Source: a bacterium
GTDB taxonomy: Bacteria; Actinomycetota; Acidimicrobiia; Acidimicrobiales; CATQHL01
Length of the DNA: 64,000 nucleotides
Direction of reading: 5' to 3'
Assembly: GCA_026708055.1 (NCBI GenBank)
Contig: JAPOVS010000069.1
Location: 10,110-74,109, forward strand
The first letter of the stretch is position 1; the number at the start of each line of letters is the position of its first letter. Positions 45,964-55,457 of the stretch are shown piece after piece. The notes beneath the pieces were generated by a model. It was not told the origin of the DNA. It ran no database searches and saw only the letters and a program-made list of their open reading frames with translations. A program made the translations under genes and the position numbers.

Positions 45964-47208
45964 CTAGCCGACCTCGGCCTGCCAGCCCTCGGGAATCAGC
46001 TCGATCTGCACCCAGTCCTCGTCCACGTTGGACTGGTCGACCACCGGGAACGGCACGCAGTTGATGCGTGGCACGTCCTGGCCGTTGAGGACCGCGACCG
46101 CGGTGCCGAGGCCGACGTAGCCCATCCAGTACGGGCTGACCAGGAACAGGGCGTCGGCGCTGCCGTCGTGGATCCACGGCTGGGAGAAGTTCGTGAAGTC
46201 CGAGGCCACGTAGGGCACGTCGGCGTACTCCTCCGGGATGGTGATCGGCAGCAGCAGCGCGAAGTGCGCGGCGTAGATCCAGTCGATCTCCGGGTTGCCG
46301 GCGACCACGTTCATGAAGTCGGCGAGGCCCTCCTCGGGATCCACCAGCTGGTTGGGCGCCTCGATGATCTCCAGGTTCGGGTAGGCCTCCTCGACGCGGT
46401 CCACGAAGCCCACGTGGCGCTTCTTCGACCAGGTGGCGTTGGCGGGGCCGGCCATGACGACGCCCTTGCCGCCCTCGGGCACCAGCGCGGCGATGGCGTC
46501 CGCGCCGGCCTTCCCGAACAGGTAGTCGTCCTGCATGATCATGTAGACCCTGCCGTCGGGAACCTCGGTGGAGACGTTCACGACGGGCACGCCTGCCGCG
46601 TCGGCGGCGTCCACGATGGCGACCGAGCCGGCCGTGTCCACCGGAGCCAGGATGATGGCGTCGGGGCCGCGCTGCAGGATGTTCTCGGCGTCGGCCAGCT
46701 GATCCGCCGGGCCGGTGTAGCCCACGCCGGCGGTGTGGCGGACCGTCACGGTGCCGCCGCCGGCCGCGGTGGCGTCCGCTGCGGCCTGCTCGGCGCCGTA
46801 GGCCATGGCCTGGTAGTACTCGGCGGCCAGGCTGACCTGCATGAAGTCGATCTCGTAGTCGCCGTCGGCGGCCGGTGGGGTGTAGTTGACGAGATCCTCC
46901 GTGGTGGAGTTCACGTCGCAGTCCAGCGGCGTGCTGAAGTACGCCTCGTTCAGCACGACCGGCTCGGGCGGCGGCGGTGGCGGCTCCGGCGCCGGCTCGG
47001 GCGGCGGTGGCGGCTCGGGAGCCGGATCCGGCGAAGGTGCCGGTGCGGGCTCGGGTGCCGGCGCGGGTTCGGGAGCAGGCGCGGGCTCGGGCGCCGGTGC
47101 GGGCGCCGGGGCCGCGGTGTCCCCGGAGTCGTCCTCGCCGCAGGCAGCCGCGACGAGTGCGAGTGCGGCAAAGATGCCAACGACCGCGATCAAAGTCTTC
47201 TTCCGCAT
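45964..47208 (-). CDS. periplasmic-binding-protein-like (RbsB/PBP1) substrate-binding lipoprotein
   Basis: A 414-aa exported binding protein. Lipoprotein signal: KKTLIAVVGIFAALALVAAACGE (lipobox AAAC; Cys lipidated). Residues about 30-85 are a Pro/Ala/Glu repeat linker (PAPEPAPAPEP units). The PBP1 sugar-binding-type domain follows (ILQRGPDAIILAPVDTAGSV, DAAGVPVVNVSTEVPD, KGVVMAGPANATWSKKRHVG). The start has GAGGGG upstream, and a good promoter lies at 47299-47328. It is first in the importer operon, before the deacetylase, permease and ATPase genes. Confidence 0.9.
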   Translation of the reverse strand: MRKKTLIAVVGIFAALALVAAACGEDDSGDTAAPAPAPAPEPAPAPEPAPAPEPAPAPSPDPAPEPPPPPEPAPEPPPPPPEPVVLNEAYFSTPLDCDVNSTTEDLVNYTPPAADGDYEIDFMQVSLAAEYYQAMAYGAEQAAADATAAGGGTVTVRHTAGVGYTGPADQLADAENILQRGPDAIILAPVDTAGSVAIVDAADAAGVPVVNVSTEVPDGRVYMIMQDDYLFGKAGADAIAALVPEGGKGVVMAGPANATWSKKRHVGFVDRVEEAYPNLEIIEAPNQLVDPEEGLADFMNVVAGNPEIDWIYAAHFALLLPITIPEEYADVPYVASDFTNFSQPWIHDGSADALFLVSPYWMGYVGLGTAVAVLNGQDVPRINCVPFPVVDQSNVDEDWVQIELIPEGWQAEVG

Positions 47209-47298
47209 GCCGGATTCCCCTCTCGTGTTTGCCGGCAGGTAGCGCTCCCGGTGAGCCGTGCGGTTGAGAACGACCCGGTGGGAACTTTGGCGACGGGG

Positions 47299-47328
47299 AG
47301 GCTAACACCGGGCCGTCGCGCCGGTCAA
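47299..47328 (-). promoter_or_regulatory. sigma-A-type promoter of the binding-protein operon
   Basis: On the minus strand TTGACC (47323-47328), an 18-bp spacer and TAGCCT (47299-47304), leaving a leader of about 85 nt before the ATG at 47208. Confidence 0.55.
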
Positions 47329-47487
47329 CCGATGGTTTGGTGCTGGTTCGGTGCAGCGCGAGCCCGCCGACCCGGCCCGAAGAAGGGGCGGTCGGAGGAC
47401 CGTGCGGGCGGCTCCCGGCGATCCCGGGGCCTCACCGTTTCGCGGGGTTGCCGTCCCGCCGGCTTCGGCGGCGGGCGAGGGTCGGCG
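47329..47487. other. intergenic region with GC-rich hairpin
   Basis: No gene is visible. CCGCCG (47456-47461) pairs with CGGCGG (47466-47471) around a 4-nt loop downstream of the phosphoribosyltransferase gene and may end its transcript; no U-tract is seen. Confidence 0.35.
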
Positions 47488-47973
47488 TCAGTGAGCCGGC
47501 CCTCCGACCAGGGGCGGTTCGGAGGACCAGGGGAAGTCGATCCAGAGGTCGGTGCGGCGCCAGACGTAGTCGCAGCGGACCACCGATCGGGGCTTCTCGT
47601 AGAGCACGGCCGTGCGGACCTCGCCGACCTTGGCGGTGCAGAAGTCGCGCACTATCTCGAGGGTGTGGCCGGTGTCGGCGACGTCGTCGGCGATGAGAAT
47701 CCTGGCGCCGTCGAGGTCCACCAGCTCGAGGTAGGGCGGCAGCACGATCGGCACGTCGTGGCGCTCGTCGATGTCGGTGTAGTACTCCACGTTCATCACG
47801 AAGATGTTCTTCGTGCTGAGGGCGTAGCCCAGGGAGCCGGCGATGAACAGGCCGCCCCGGGCGATCGACAGGATCACGTCGGGCCGGTAGTCCGATTCCA
47901 CGACCATCTGCGCCAACTTCCGGGCGCCGACGCCGTAGGCCTCCCAGGTCAGGATCTCCCGCTGCTCGCTCAT
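47488..47973 (-). CDS. purine-type phosphoribosyltransferase
   Basis: A 161-aa type I PRTase. PRPP-binding loop: ARILIADDVADTGHTLEIVR. The N-terminal core is YRPDVILSIARGGLFIAGSL (GG-containing PPi loop), and the hood contains TDLWIDFPWSSEP. It resembles the Gpt/xanthine-guanine group and short archaeal-type PRTases, which convert a free purine base to its nucleotide. Next to an importer and purine-type hydroxylases, salvage of an imported base is plausible. Confidence 0.85.
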   Translation of the reverse strand: MSEQREILTWEAYGVGARKLAQMVVESDYRPDVILSIARGGLFIAGSLGYALSTKNIFVMNVEYYTDIDERHDVPIVLPPYLELVDLDGARILIADDVADTGHTLEIVRDFCTAKVGEVRTAVLYEKPRSVVRCDYVWRRTDLWIDFPWSSEPPLVGGPAH

Positions 47974-48057
47974 CGGCGCTCCCCTCGATCTGTCCGTGTG
48001 GGCTGTCCGTGTGGGTCGGTCACCCGGTGGCTCGGCTGCGGCCGCCGGTCTCCACCG

Positions 48058-48912
48058 CTAGTTGTAGTCGTAGAAGCCGGCGCCCGTCTTGCGGCCGAGG
48101 CGGCCGGCGGCCACCATGCGGCGCAGCAGCGGCGGCGGGGCGTAGAGGCGCTCGGCGTACTCGGCGTGCATCACCTCGGCGACCGCCTCTATGACGTCCA
48201 GGCCGATGAGGTCGCACAGCTCCAGGGGGCCCATGGGATGGGCGCAGCCGTGCTTCATGCCGGCGTCGATGTCGGCGACGGTGGCCTGGCCGGAGTCGGC
48301 CAGCTCGATGGCCGCCAGCAGGTAGGGCACCAGCAGGCGGTTCACCACGAAGCCGGCCCGGTCCTCGCAGCGGATGACGTGCTTGCCGAGTTTCTCGGTG
48401 CCGAAGGCGGCGACGGCCTCGACGACGGCCTCGTCGCTGGCCACCGAGCGGACCACCTCCACGAGGGGCTGGACCGTGGCGGGGTTGAAGAAGTGCATGC
48501 CGACGACCTGGCTGGGGCGCCGGGTGGCGGTGGCGACGTCGATGATGGCGATGGACGAGGTGTTGGAGGCCAGGGTGGCGTGTGGCGGGGTGATCTCGTC
48601 GAGCACGCCGAAGATGCGGCGCTTCTCGTCGAGGTTCTCGATGACGGCCTCGATGGCCAGGTCGCGGTCGGCCAGGTCGGCGAGGTCGTGGGAGTAGGAC
48701 AGGTTGGCGACGGCGGCGTCGTGGGCCTCGGCGGTGATGCGGCCCCGGTCCTGGGCCCTGCCGAGCGACTTGGCGATGCGGCGCTGCACCTGCTCGACGG
48801 CGGCTGCGTCGATCTCGACGACGGCGGTGTCGAGGCCGCTGCGGGCGCACACCTCGGCGATGCCCGAACCCATCGTCCCGCCGCCCACGACCCCGACCCT
48901 TTGGATATCCAT
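48058..48912 (-). CDS. 3-hydroxybutyryl-CoA dehydrogenase
   Basis: A 284-aa NAD(P)-dependent 3-hydroxyacyl-CoA dehydrogenase of the Hbd/FadB2 size. The Rossmann motif VGVVGGGTMGSGIAEVCARS opens the protein; DLAIEAVIENLDEKRRIFG, TLASNTSSIAI, VVGMHFFNPATVQPLVEVV (catalytic His) and VNRLLVPYLLAAIELAD follow. It interconverts acetoacetyl-CoA and 3-hydroxybutyryl-CoA in fatty acid or butyrate metabolism. It stands alone, divergent from the exporter genes. Confidence 0.93.
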   Translation of the reverse strand: MDIQRVGVVGGGTMGSGIAEVCARSGLDTAVVEIDAAAVEQVQRRIAKSLGRAQDRGRITAEAHDAAVANLSYSHDLADLADRDLAIEAVIENLDEKRRIFGVLDEITPPHATLASNTSSIAIIDVATATRRPSQVVGMHFFNPATVQPLVEVVRSVASDEAVVEAVAAFGTEKLGKHVIRCEDRAGFVVNRLLVPYLLAAIELADSGQATVADIDAGMKHGCAHPMGPLELCDLIGLDVIEAVAEVMHAEYAERLYAPPPLLRRMVAAGRLGRKTGAGFYDYN

Positions 48913-49032
48913 CAGATCCCTCCGCCTCGTGACTCTCCGCCGCTTGCTGCGATCCGCACCGGCCGGTGGAACGGCTGCGACCGTAGTTTGCCCGCTCCGG
49001 GCCGTGGAGCATCCCGGACGGGCGGGGGCGCT

Positions 49033-49059
49033 CTGGATCCCGGCCTTCGCCGGGATGAC
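49033..49059. repeat. palindromic dispersed repeat (variant)
   Basis: TGGATCCCGGCCTTCGCCGG plus GATGACG. The compensating TTCC to TCCC and GGAA to GGGA changes keep the hairpin paired. Confidence 0.8.
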
Positions 49060-49169
49060 GGTTGGGGTGGGTTACGGGGCGGCGGCTGCGACGCGGCGGC
49101 GGCTGCGAGACGCCAGTTGCGAGGCGGCGGGATGGTGAGCGCCGCGCCCCGGATATCGTGCCGACGGTC

Positions 49170-50297
49170 ATGGCTGGACCTCGTTCGCACCCTGATCCCT
49201 CCGCCGATGCTTCTCCTGTCGGCGTCCCTGCCGACGGCCCCGGCGGTGCCCGCCCGAACGGCGACGCCAGCATCGTGGCCCGGGGGCTCACCCGGCACTT
49301 CGGCGAGGTGCGGGCCGTGGACGGCGTGGACCTGGAGGTCGCCCTCGGCGAGGTCTACGGCTTCCTGGGGCCCAACGGCGCCGGCAAGACCACGATCACG
49401 CGGATGCTGTGCACGCTGCTGCGACCCAGCGCCGGCAGCGCCACGGTGGCGGGCTTCGACATCATGCGGGAGGCAGGACAGGTGCGCCTCGCCATCGGGG
49501 TGACGCTGCAGGAGGGGGCGCTGGACGAGAACCTCACCGGCCGGGAGCTGCTGCGGTTGCAGGGGCGTTTCTATGGCTTGAACCGGGCCGAGGTGGAGCA
49601 ACGCATCGGCGAGGTGTCGCCGATCCTGGACGTCTCGGCCATCGACCGGCGCATCAAGACCTACTCGGGGGGCATGAAGCGGCGCCTGGACGTGGCGGCG
49701 TCGCTGATCCACAACCCGCGCATCCTGTTCCTGGACGAGCCCACCACCGGGCTGGATCCGGTGTCGCGGGCCGCGGTGTGGGAGCAGGTGGCCCGGCTGC
49801 GCGCCGACTTCGGCATGACGATCTTCCTCACCACCCAGTACCTCGAGGAGGCCGACGCGCTGGCCGACCGGGTGGGCATCATCGACGAGGGGCTGCTGCG
49901 GGCCGAGGGGCCGCCGGAGGAACTGAAGCGCCGGATCGGCACGGACGTGATCGTGGTGCGCCTGGCCGAGGGGGTCGATGGGATCGAGGGGGTCGGAGGC
50001 GACCGGAGCGTCGGAGGCGACGGCACGGTCGCCCGGGCGGTGGCGGCGCTGGAGGGACTGCCGGGTGTGTCGGGTGTCGAGGCGCACGGGCACGAGGTGA
50101 CGGTGGCCACCGAGGACGGCGCGGCCACGATCAGCCCCGTGGCCGTGGCGCTGTCGGGCGCTGATCTGCCGGTCATGGACATCGCGCTGCGCCGGCCGAC
50201 GTTGGACGACGTGTTCTTGGACCTCACGGGCCGGCACATCGTGGTGGACGACGACGCGGGCGGCGGCGAGGACGCAACCGGCCGGGGCGAATCCTGA
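49170..50297 (+). CDS. ABC exporter ATPase, DrrA-like
   Basis: A 375-aa ATPase of the daunorubicin-resistance exporter group. Walker A is GPNGAGKTTITRML, the Q-loop area GVTLQEGALDENLTGRELL, the signature TYSGGMKRRLDVAASL, Walker B ILFLDEPTTGLDP and the switch TTQYLEEADAL (Gln for the switch His, as in DrrA). The C-terminal DrrA domain is long and ends in an acidic tail (VVDDDAGGGEDATGRGES). The start ATG (MAGPRS) was chosen over an open upstream frame. It works with the permease that follows. Confidence 0.9.
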   Translation: MAGPRSHPDPSADASPVGVPADGPGGARPNGDASIVARGLTRHFGEVRAVDGVDLEVALGEVYGFLGPNGAGKTTITRMLCTLLRPSAGSATVAGFDIMREAGQVRLAIGVTLQEGALDENLTGRELLRLQGRFYGLNRAEVEQRIGEVSPILDVSAIDRRIKTYSGGMKRRLDVAASLIHNPRILFLDEPTTGLDPVSRAAVWEQVARLRADFGMTIFLTTQYLEEADALADRVGIIDEGLLRAEGPPEELKRRIGTDVIVVRLAEGVDGIEGVGGDRSVGGDGTVARAVAALEGLPGVSGVEAHGHEVTVATEDGAATISPVAVALSGADLPVMDIALRRPTLDDVFLDLTGRHIVVDDDAGGGEDATGRGES

Positions 50298-50382
50298 GGG
50301 ATCGGCCGGGGCGAGTCCCGAGTGGTCAGCCGGGGCCACCGAAGGCGGAAGGATCGACCATGAGACGACGACCGACGCAGGG

Positions 50383-51228
50383 GTGGCGATTCAGATGAGC
50401 GAGGCATCCATTCGAGAACGCACCGAGGGTTCCGGCCTCGGCGGTGACAGCGCCCCGATCGGGGCCCGGAACCGGGGCTTCTGGCACGACCTGTTCGCCG
50501 TGGGGCACCGGGCGGTGATCCTGCTGCCCCGGGACATGGCGGCGATCATCCCGGCGCTGATCGTGCCGATCTTCTTCTACGCGGTGACCATCGGCGCCCT
50601 GCAGGACGTGGCCGGCTTCGCCAACATCGGCCTGGACTACAAGGCCTTCCAGCTGCCGCTGGCGCTGGTGATGACCGTGACCGGCATCTCCCGGGCCCAC
50701 AGCCTGGTGCTGGACGTCCAGGGCGGCTACTTCGAGCGGCTGCTGCTGACGCCGATGAACCGCTGGGCGCTGCTGCTGGGCATGTTCGTGGCCGACACGA
50801 TCGTGCTGCTGTTCCTGTCGCTGCCGGTGCTGGCGATGGGGCTGGCGCTGGGGGTGCGGTTCGCCACCGGCATCGCCGGGATCATCACCTTCGTGGCCAT
50901 CGTCACCGTGTGGGGGCTGTCGTACACGGGGTTCCCCTATGCGATCGCGCTGCGGACCGGCAACCCGACGGCGGTCAACAACTCGTTCCTGCTGTTCTTC
51001 CCGCTGGTGTTCCTCACGCCCGCCTGGATGCCCCGTGACGCCCTGACCGGCTGGCTGGCGGCCATCGCCGCCTGGAACCCGGTGACCTACATCATCGAGG
51101 GGCTGCGCACCCTCGTGGTCGGCTGGGACGGCGCCGCGCTGGGCAAGACAATGGCCGCCGTCGGCGGAATCGGCGCCCTGTCGCAGTACCTGGCCTTCTC
51201 CGCCCTCCGGAGCCGCACTCGGCCCTGA
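50383..51228 (+). CDS. ABC-2 type exporter permease, DrrB-like
   Basis: A 281-aa ABC-2 permease with six predicted helices, including MAAIIPALIVPIFFYAVTIG, ALLLGMFVADTIVLLFLSLP and FLLFFPLVFLTPAWMPRDAL (the last is the ABC-2 signature region before WNPVTYIIEGLR). The start could be GTG 50383 or the ATG four codons later. It follows the DrrA-like ATPase by 85 nt and forms an exporter for a hydrophobic compound or lipid; the substrate is unknown. Confidence 0.9.
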   Translation: MAIQMSEASIRERTEGSGLGGDSAPIGARNRGFWHDLFAVGHRAVILLPRDMAAIIPALIVPIFFYAVTIGALQDVAGFANIGLDYKAFQLPLALVMTVTGISRAHSLVLDVQGGYFERLLLTPMNRWALLLGMFVADTIVLLFLSLPVLAMGLALGVRFATGIAGIITFVAIVTVWGLSYTGFPYAIALRTGNPTAVNNSFLLFFPLVFLTPAWMPRDALTGWLAAIAAWNPVTYIIEGLRTLVVGWDGAALGKTMAAVGGIGALSQYLAFSALRSRTRP

Positions 51229-51345
51229 GCCGCGGCCTGCGGGCCCGCACGGAATAGCCGGTGGTGGCGGCTTGTTGACGTAGTTGCGAGATCGACACGC
51301 GACTCGACAGCCGACAAGCCCCAACGCTACCCCAAGGAGGATTCC

Positions 51346-53514
51346 GTGAATCGTCAGTCTGGTCATCCTGGTCATCCGGAGCCCGGGACATCCCAGGAGG
51401 CGCCCAGTGCCCTGGAGGTGTTCGGGCGGGATCTGACGGCTTTGGCTCGGGAGGATGAGCTGGATCCGGTGATCGGCCGGGACAATGAGATCCGCCGCAC
51501 CGTGCAGGTGTTGTCGCGGCGCACCAAGAACAACCCGATCCTCATCGGCGAGCCCGGCGTGGGCAAGACGGCGATCGTGGAGGGACTCGCGCAGCGGATC
51601 GCCGCCGGGGACGTGCCCAGCACGCTGGCCGACCGGCAGGTCATCGCCCTGGACATCGCCGCCATGGTGGCCGGGTCGGGGCTGCGGGGCGAGTTCGAGC
51701 AGCGGCTGAAGGCCGTCCTAGAGGAGATCGTGGCGTCCAACGGGCGCATCATCACCTTCATCGACGAGATGCACATCGTGGTGGGAGCCGGCAAGGCCGA
51801 GGGGGCCATGGACGCCTCCAACATGCTGAAGCCCGCGCTGGCCCGGGGCGACCTGCACATGATCGGCGCCACCACGCTGGACGAGTACCGCACCCACATC
51901 GAGACCGACGCCGCCCTGGAGCGGCGCTTCCAGCCGGTGCTGGTGGGCGAGCCGACCGTGGAGGACACCATCGCCATCCTGCGGGGGCTGCGGGAGCGCT
52001 ACGAGGTGCACCACGGTGTGCGCATCGCCGACGTGGCGCTGGTGGCGGCCGCGGGGCTGTCGGACCGCTACGTGTCGGACCGGTTCCTGCCCGACAAGGC
52101 CATCGACCTCGTGGACGAGGCGGCCAGCATGCTGCGCATGGAGGTGGACTCCATGCCCACCGAGGTGGACGCAGCGCACCGGCGGGTGGCGCAGCTGGAG
52201 CTGGAGCGGGTGGCGCTGGCCGCCGAGAAGGACTCCGTGTCCAGGGAGCGTCTGGCGGCCCTGGAGGCCGAACTGGCCACCGTGCAGGCCGACCTCGACG
52301 ACATGCGGGCCCACTGGGAGGCGGAGAAGGCCGCCATCGGGGGCCTGCGGGAACTGAAGCGGACCCACACCGAGCTGGCCACGGCCGCCGAGGCCTGCCA
52401 GCGGGCCGGCGACCTGGCCGGTGCGGCGGAGATCATCTACGGGCGGCTGCCCGAGGCGACCGCGGCGATCGAGGCCGCCACCGCGGAGCTGGCGGCGCTG
52501 CAGGCCGACCGGCGCATGCTCAAGGAGGAGGTGGACGACGGCGACATCGCCGAGGTGGTGGCGCAGGCCACCGGCATCCCCGTGGCGCGGCTGCTGCGGG
52601 GCGAGATCGACAAGCTGGTGCACCTCGAGAAGGTGCTGCACCACCGGGTGGTCGGCCAGGACACCGCGGTGGCCGCCGTGGCCAACGCCATCCGGCGCAA
52701 CCGGGCGGGGCTGAGCGACCCGGGGCGGCCGGTGGGGTCGTTCCTGTTCTGCGGGCCCACCGGCGTGGGCAAGACCGAGCTGGCCCGGGCGCTGGCCGAG
52801 GCGCTGTTCGACGACGAGCGGGCCATGGTGCGCATCGACATGAGCGAGTACCTGGACCGCCACTCGGTGAGCCGCCTCATCGGGGCGCCGCCGGGGTACG
52901 TGGGGTACGACGAGGGCGGCCAGCTGACCGAGGCGGTGCGGCGCCGGCCCTACGCGGTAGTGCTGCTGGACGAGGTGGAGAAGGCGCACCCGGAGGTGTT
53001 CGGCGTGCTGCTGCAACTCTTGGAGGACGGGCGGCTGACCGACGGTCGGGGCCGCACCGTGGACTTCACGAACGTGGTGGTGATCATGACGTCGAACCTG
53101 CCGGGCGATCCCCGGGACTTGTTCCGGCCCGAGCTGGTGAACCGGATCGACGAGATCGTGCGGTTCGACGCGCTGAGCCACGAGAACATGGCGACGATCC
53201 TGGAGCTGCAGCTGGACCGGCTGCGGGAGCGGCTGGCGGAGCGGCGCATCAGCCTGGAGGTGACCGAGGCGGCCCGCGGGATACTCCTGGAGGAGGGCTG
53301 GTCGCCGGAGTTCGGCGCCCGGGAGCTGCGCCGGGTGATCCAGCGGCGGCTGACCGACCCCATCGCCACGGCCGTGCTGAACGGGCACGTCGGCGACGGC
53401 GATCAGGTCATGGCAGAGGCCGCCGCCGGCGACGACACCGAACTCGAACTGTGGACCCGGCCCGGGATCCGCCACACCTGGGCCCGGCCGGCTGACAAAT
53501 CGGCTGACAAGTAG
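51346..53514 (+). CDS. ClpB/ClpC-like AAA+ disaggregase without N-domain
   Basis: A 722-aa double AAA+ protein. GTG 51346 sits behind an AAGGAGG ribosome binding site, so the short form is real. D1: Walker [16 protein letters not shown], Walker [17 protein letters not shown] ClpB-type middle coiled coil lies at about 285-400. D2: Walker [36 protein letters not shown], Walker [15 protein letters not shown], and sensor region [17 protein letters not shown]. The Clp N-domain (about 150 aa) is missing. Between MTSNLPGD and [11 protein letters not shown] about 20 residues usual in ClpB are also absent. It stands alone. Confidence 0.9.
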   Translation: MNRQSGHPGHPEPGTSQEAPSALEVFGRDLTALAREDELDPVIGRDNEIRRTVQVLSRRTKNNPILIGEPGVGKTAIVEGLAQRIAAGDVPSTLADRQVIALDIAAMVAGSGLRGEFEQRLKAVLEEIVASNGRIITFIDEMHIVVGAGKAEGAMDASNMLKPALARGDLHMIGATTLDEYRTHIETDAALERRFQPVLVGEPTVEDTIAILRGLRERYEVHHGVRIADVALVAAAGLSDRYVSDRFLPDKAIDLVDEAASMLRMEVDSMPTEVDAAHRRVAQLELERVALAAEKDSVSRERLAALEAELATVQADLDDMRAHWEAEKAAIGGLRELKRTHTELATAAEACQRAGDLAGAAEIIYGRLPEATAAIEAATAELAALQADRRMLKEEVDDGDIAEVVAQATGIPVARLLRGEIDKLVHLEKVLHHRVVGQDTAVAAVANAIRRNRAGLSDPGRPVGSFLFCGPTGVGKTELARALAEALFDDERAMVRIDMSEYLDRHSVSRLIGAPPGYVGYDEGGQLTEAVRRRPYAVVLLDEVEKAHPEVFGVLLQLLEDGRLTDGRGRTVDFTNVVVIMTSNLPGDPRDLFRPELVNRIDEIVRFDALSHENMATILELQLDRLRERLAERRISLEVTEAARGILLEEGWSPEFGARELRRVIQRRLTDPIATAVLNGHVGDGDQVMAEAAAGDDTELELWTRPGIRHTWARPADKSADK

Positions 53515-53537
53515 GAGCCGGTCCCCGGGAACAAGAA

Positions 53538-53575
53538 ACCCGGCCCCAACAGGGCCGGGTGGGTAATTTCCCTAT
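53538..53575. terminator. bidirectional terminator between clpB-like gene and tsaD
   Basis: ACCCGGCCC (53538-53546) pairs perfectly with GGGCCGGGT (53552-53560) around a 5-nt loop. T-rich sequence follows on the plus strand (AATTTCCCTATTTT), and TTTCTTGTT follows on the minus strand, fitting the convergent genes. Confidence 0.75.
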
Positions 53576-53657
53576 TTTATCACAGCCCGGAATCGGGTGC
53601 ATGAGCCGCCTGCTCGAATGCCGGCTCGGTCCGGATGTCGCCGGCCCCGGACTCGAG

Positions 53658-54719
53658 TCAGGTCTGGGGGATGAGCCAGGTGGCTTTGGGGGCGGCCTCC
53701 AGGGGGGAGGGGCCCTGGCGTTGGAGTTGGTGCCAGCCGGCGGCGGCGACCATGGCGGCGTTGTCGGTGCACATGGCCCTGGTGGGGATGAAGACCTGGT
53801 AGTCCTGGGCGCCCAGGGCCTCGAAGCGGGCGCGCAGCTCGGAGTTGGCGGCCACTCCCCCGGCCAGGCAGAGACTCGAGATGCCCCGGGCTTCGGCGGC
53901 CCGCAGCGTCTTGGTCGCCAGAACGTCGACGACGGCCCGCTGGAACGAGGCCGCCGCGTTTGCCTGGGCGGCCCGGTCGGCGGCGGGGTGGCGGCGCAGG
54001 TGGACCGCCACTGCGGTCTTGAGGCCCGAGAACGAGAAGTCCAGGCCGTCGGCCAGCATGGGGCGGGGGAAGCGGACGGCTTCGGGGTCGCCTTCGGTTG
54101 CGAGGCGATCGATGGCCGGGCCGCCCGGGTAGCCGAGGCCCAGCAGGCGGGCCACCTTGTCGTAGGCCTCGCCGGCGGCGTCGTCGAGGGTCTGGCCCAG
54201 CAGTTCGTAGCGGCCGTGGCCGGTCATCTCGATGAGCATGGTGTGCCCGCCGGACACCAGCAGCACGATCATCGGCAGGCTGGGGATCGATTGCCCGGCG
54301 CCGTCCAGGAAGGCTGCGTAGAGATGCGCCTCGAGGTGGTTGACGGCCACGAACGGAACGTCCCAGGCCAGCGCCAGGGCCTTGGCGGTGGAGACGCCCA
54401 CGACGAGGGCGCCGAGCAGGCCCGGCCCGGCGGTGGCGGCGACGGCGCTGGGAGGCTGGTCGGGAATCGCCACCCCGGCCTCGGCGAGCGCCTGCTCGAC
54501 AGCGGCCGGAAGCAACTCCAAATGGGCCCGGCCGGCGATCTCGGGCACGACGCCGCCGAACGCCCGGTGCAGGTCGATCTGGCTGGTGACCACCGACGAG
54601 CGCACCTCGCGGCCGCCGGCGACGACGGCCGCCGCCGTCTCGTCGCAGGAAGTCTCGATACCGAGCACAGTCTCGATGCCCGGCACCGCCGCGGCGGCGC
54701 CGGCGGGGTCGACGGTCAT
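53658..54719 (-). CDS. tsaD: tRNA N6-adenosine threonylcarbamoyltransferase
   Basis: A 353-aa ASKHA enzyme that transfers threonylcarbamoyl to A37 of ANN-decoding tRNAs together with TsaB and TsaE. Evidence: VLGIETSCDETAAAVVAGGR, the metal-binding HxxxH in FVAVNHLEAHLYA, LVSGGHTMLIEM, LDDAAGEAYDKVARLLGLGY and LCLAGGVAANSELR. Typical length. A peroxiredoxin gene separates it from tsaB. Confidence 0.95.
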   Translation of the reverse strand: MTVDPAGAAAAVPGIETVLGIETSCDETAAAVVAGGREVRSSVVTSQIDLHRAFGGVVPEIAGRAHLELLPAAVEQALAEAGVAIPDQPPSAVAATAGPGLLGALVVGVSTAKALALAWDVPFVAVNHLEAHLYAAFLDGAGQSIPSLPMIVLLVSGGHTMLIEMTGHGRYELLGQTLDDAAGEAYDKVARLLGLGYPGGPAIDRLATEGDPEAVRFPRPMLADGLDFSFSGLKTAVAVHLRRHPAADRAAQANAAASFQRAVVDVLATKTLRAAEARGISSLCLAGGVAANSELRARFEALGAQDYQVFIPTRAMCTDNAAMVAAAGWHQLQRQGPSPLEAAPKATWLIPQT

Positions 54720-54765
54720 GCCCTGGACGATAGGGCCGTCAGGCGCTGCCGGGCCGGGGTGGGCG

Positions 54766-55248
54766 CTAGAGGATCTCGAGGATCGCCGAGCAGGCGGAGG
54801 CTTCGATCTTGCCGGTGTTGTCGACCTCCAGCGCCTCGACGACGCCGTCCTGGATGACGGCGGCGTAGCGCATCGAGCGCAGGCCGAGGCCGTAGCCGGT
54901 CGCGTCCATGGTGAGGCCCAGCGCCCCGGCGAAGTCGCCGTTGCCGTCGGCGAGCATGACGATGTCGTCGGCGCCGGCCGAGCGGCCCCAGGCGTCCATG
55001 ACCCAGGCGTCGTTCACCGACGTGCAGACGACCTTGTCGACGCCCTTGGCGGCGAGCTCGTCGCGGCCCGCCACGAAGCCCGGCAGGTGGACCCGTGAGC
55101 AACCCGGCGTGAACGCCCCGGGCACCGCGAACAGCACCACCCTGCCCGTGCCCATCAGCTCGCCGGTCTGCACCGACTGGGGGTTGCCGTCGGCATCGAG
55201 CATCTTCCCCTCGACATCGGGAATCGTGTCTCCAACCGCAATCGTCAT
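54766..55248 (-). CDS. peroxiredoxin, Prx5-like redoxin
   Basis: A 160-aa thioredoxin-fold peroxidase. The peroxidatic Cys lies in VPGAFTPGCSRVHLPGFVAG (PGAFTPxCS), preceded by RVVLFAV; SVNDAWVMDAWGRSAGADDI and TGYGLGLRSMRYAAVIQDGV are Prx5 features. A second Cys near the end (EASACSAIL) could resolve the disulfide. The ATG chosen removes five residues (MRERN) from the longest frame. It lies inside the tsaB-tsaD interval. Confidence 0.88.
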   Translation of the reverse strand: MTIAVGDTIPDVEGKMLDADGNPQSVQTGELMGTGRVVLFAVPGAFTPGCSRVHLPGFVAGRDELAAKGVDKVVCTSVNDAWVMDAWGRSAGADDIVMLADGNGDFAGALGLTMDATGYGLGLRSMRYAAVIQDGVVEALEVDNTGKIEASACSAILEIL

Positions 55249-55361
55249 GTTGCGCTCCCTCACCGTGTTCGTGCCCCGTGTCGGGGCTTCTCGGAAGATT
55301 GAACGAGTGATTGATTCTCACTCTGGCCGGTTGAGCCTACGAGGGTTCTCCGTGGCCTCGC

Positions 55362-55457
55362 GAATCCCGCCCCAGAGTCCCGCCCCAGAATCCCGCCTCA
55401 AGAATCTCGCCTCGAGAATCCGGCCTCGAGAATCCGGCCTCGAGAATCCGGTCTCAA
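55362..55457 (-). repeat. 13-14-bp tandem repeat array at the tsaB 3' end
   Basis: Seven units: two 13-mers (GAATCCCGCCCCA, GAGTCCCGCCCCA) and five 14-mers around the consensus GAATCCGGCCTCGA, several of which create CTCGAG. The last unit overlaps the tsaB stop codon by 4 nt. Confidence 0.85.

Noticed and set aside
51229-51345. HspR/HAIR operator upstream of the ClpB-like gene
   Set aside because: Only a 7-bp GGCTTGT/ACAAGCC inverted repeat 38 bp apart is present, which does not match the CTTGAGT-N7-ACTCAAG operator.
55362-55457. CRISPR array at the 14-bp repeats
   Set aside because: The units are directly adjacent without spacers, and there are no cas genes.
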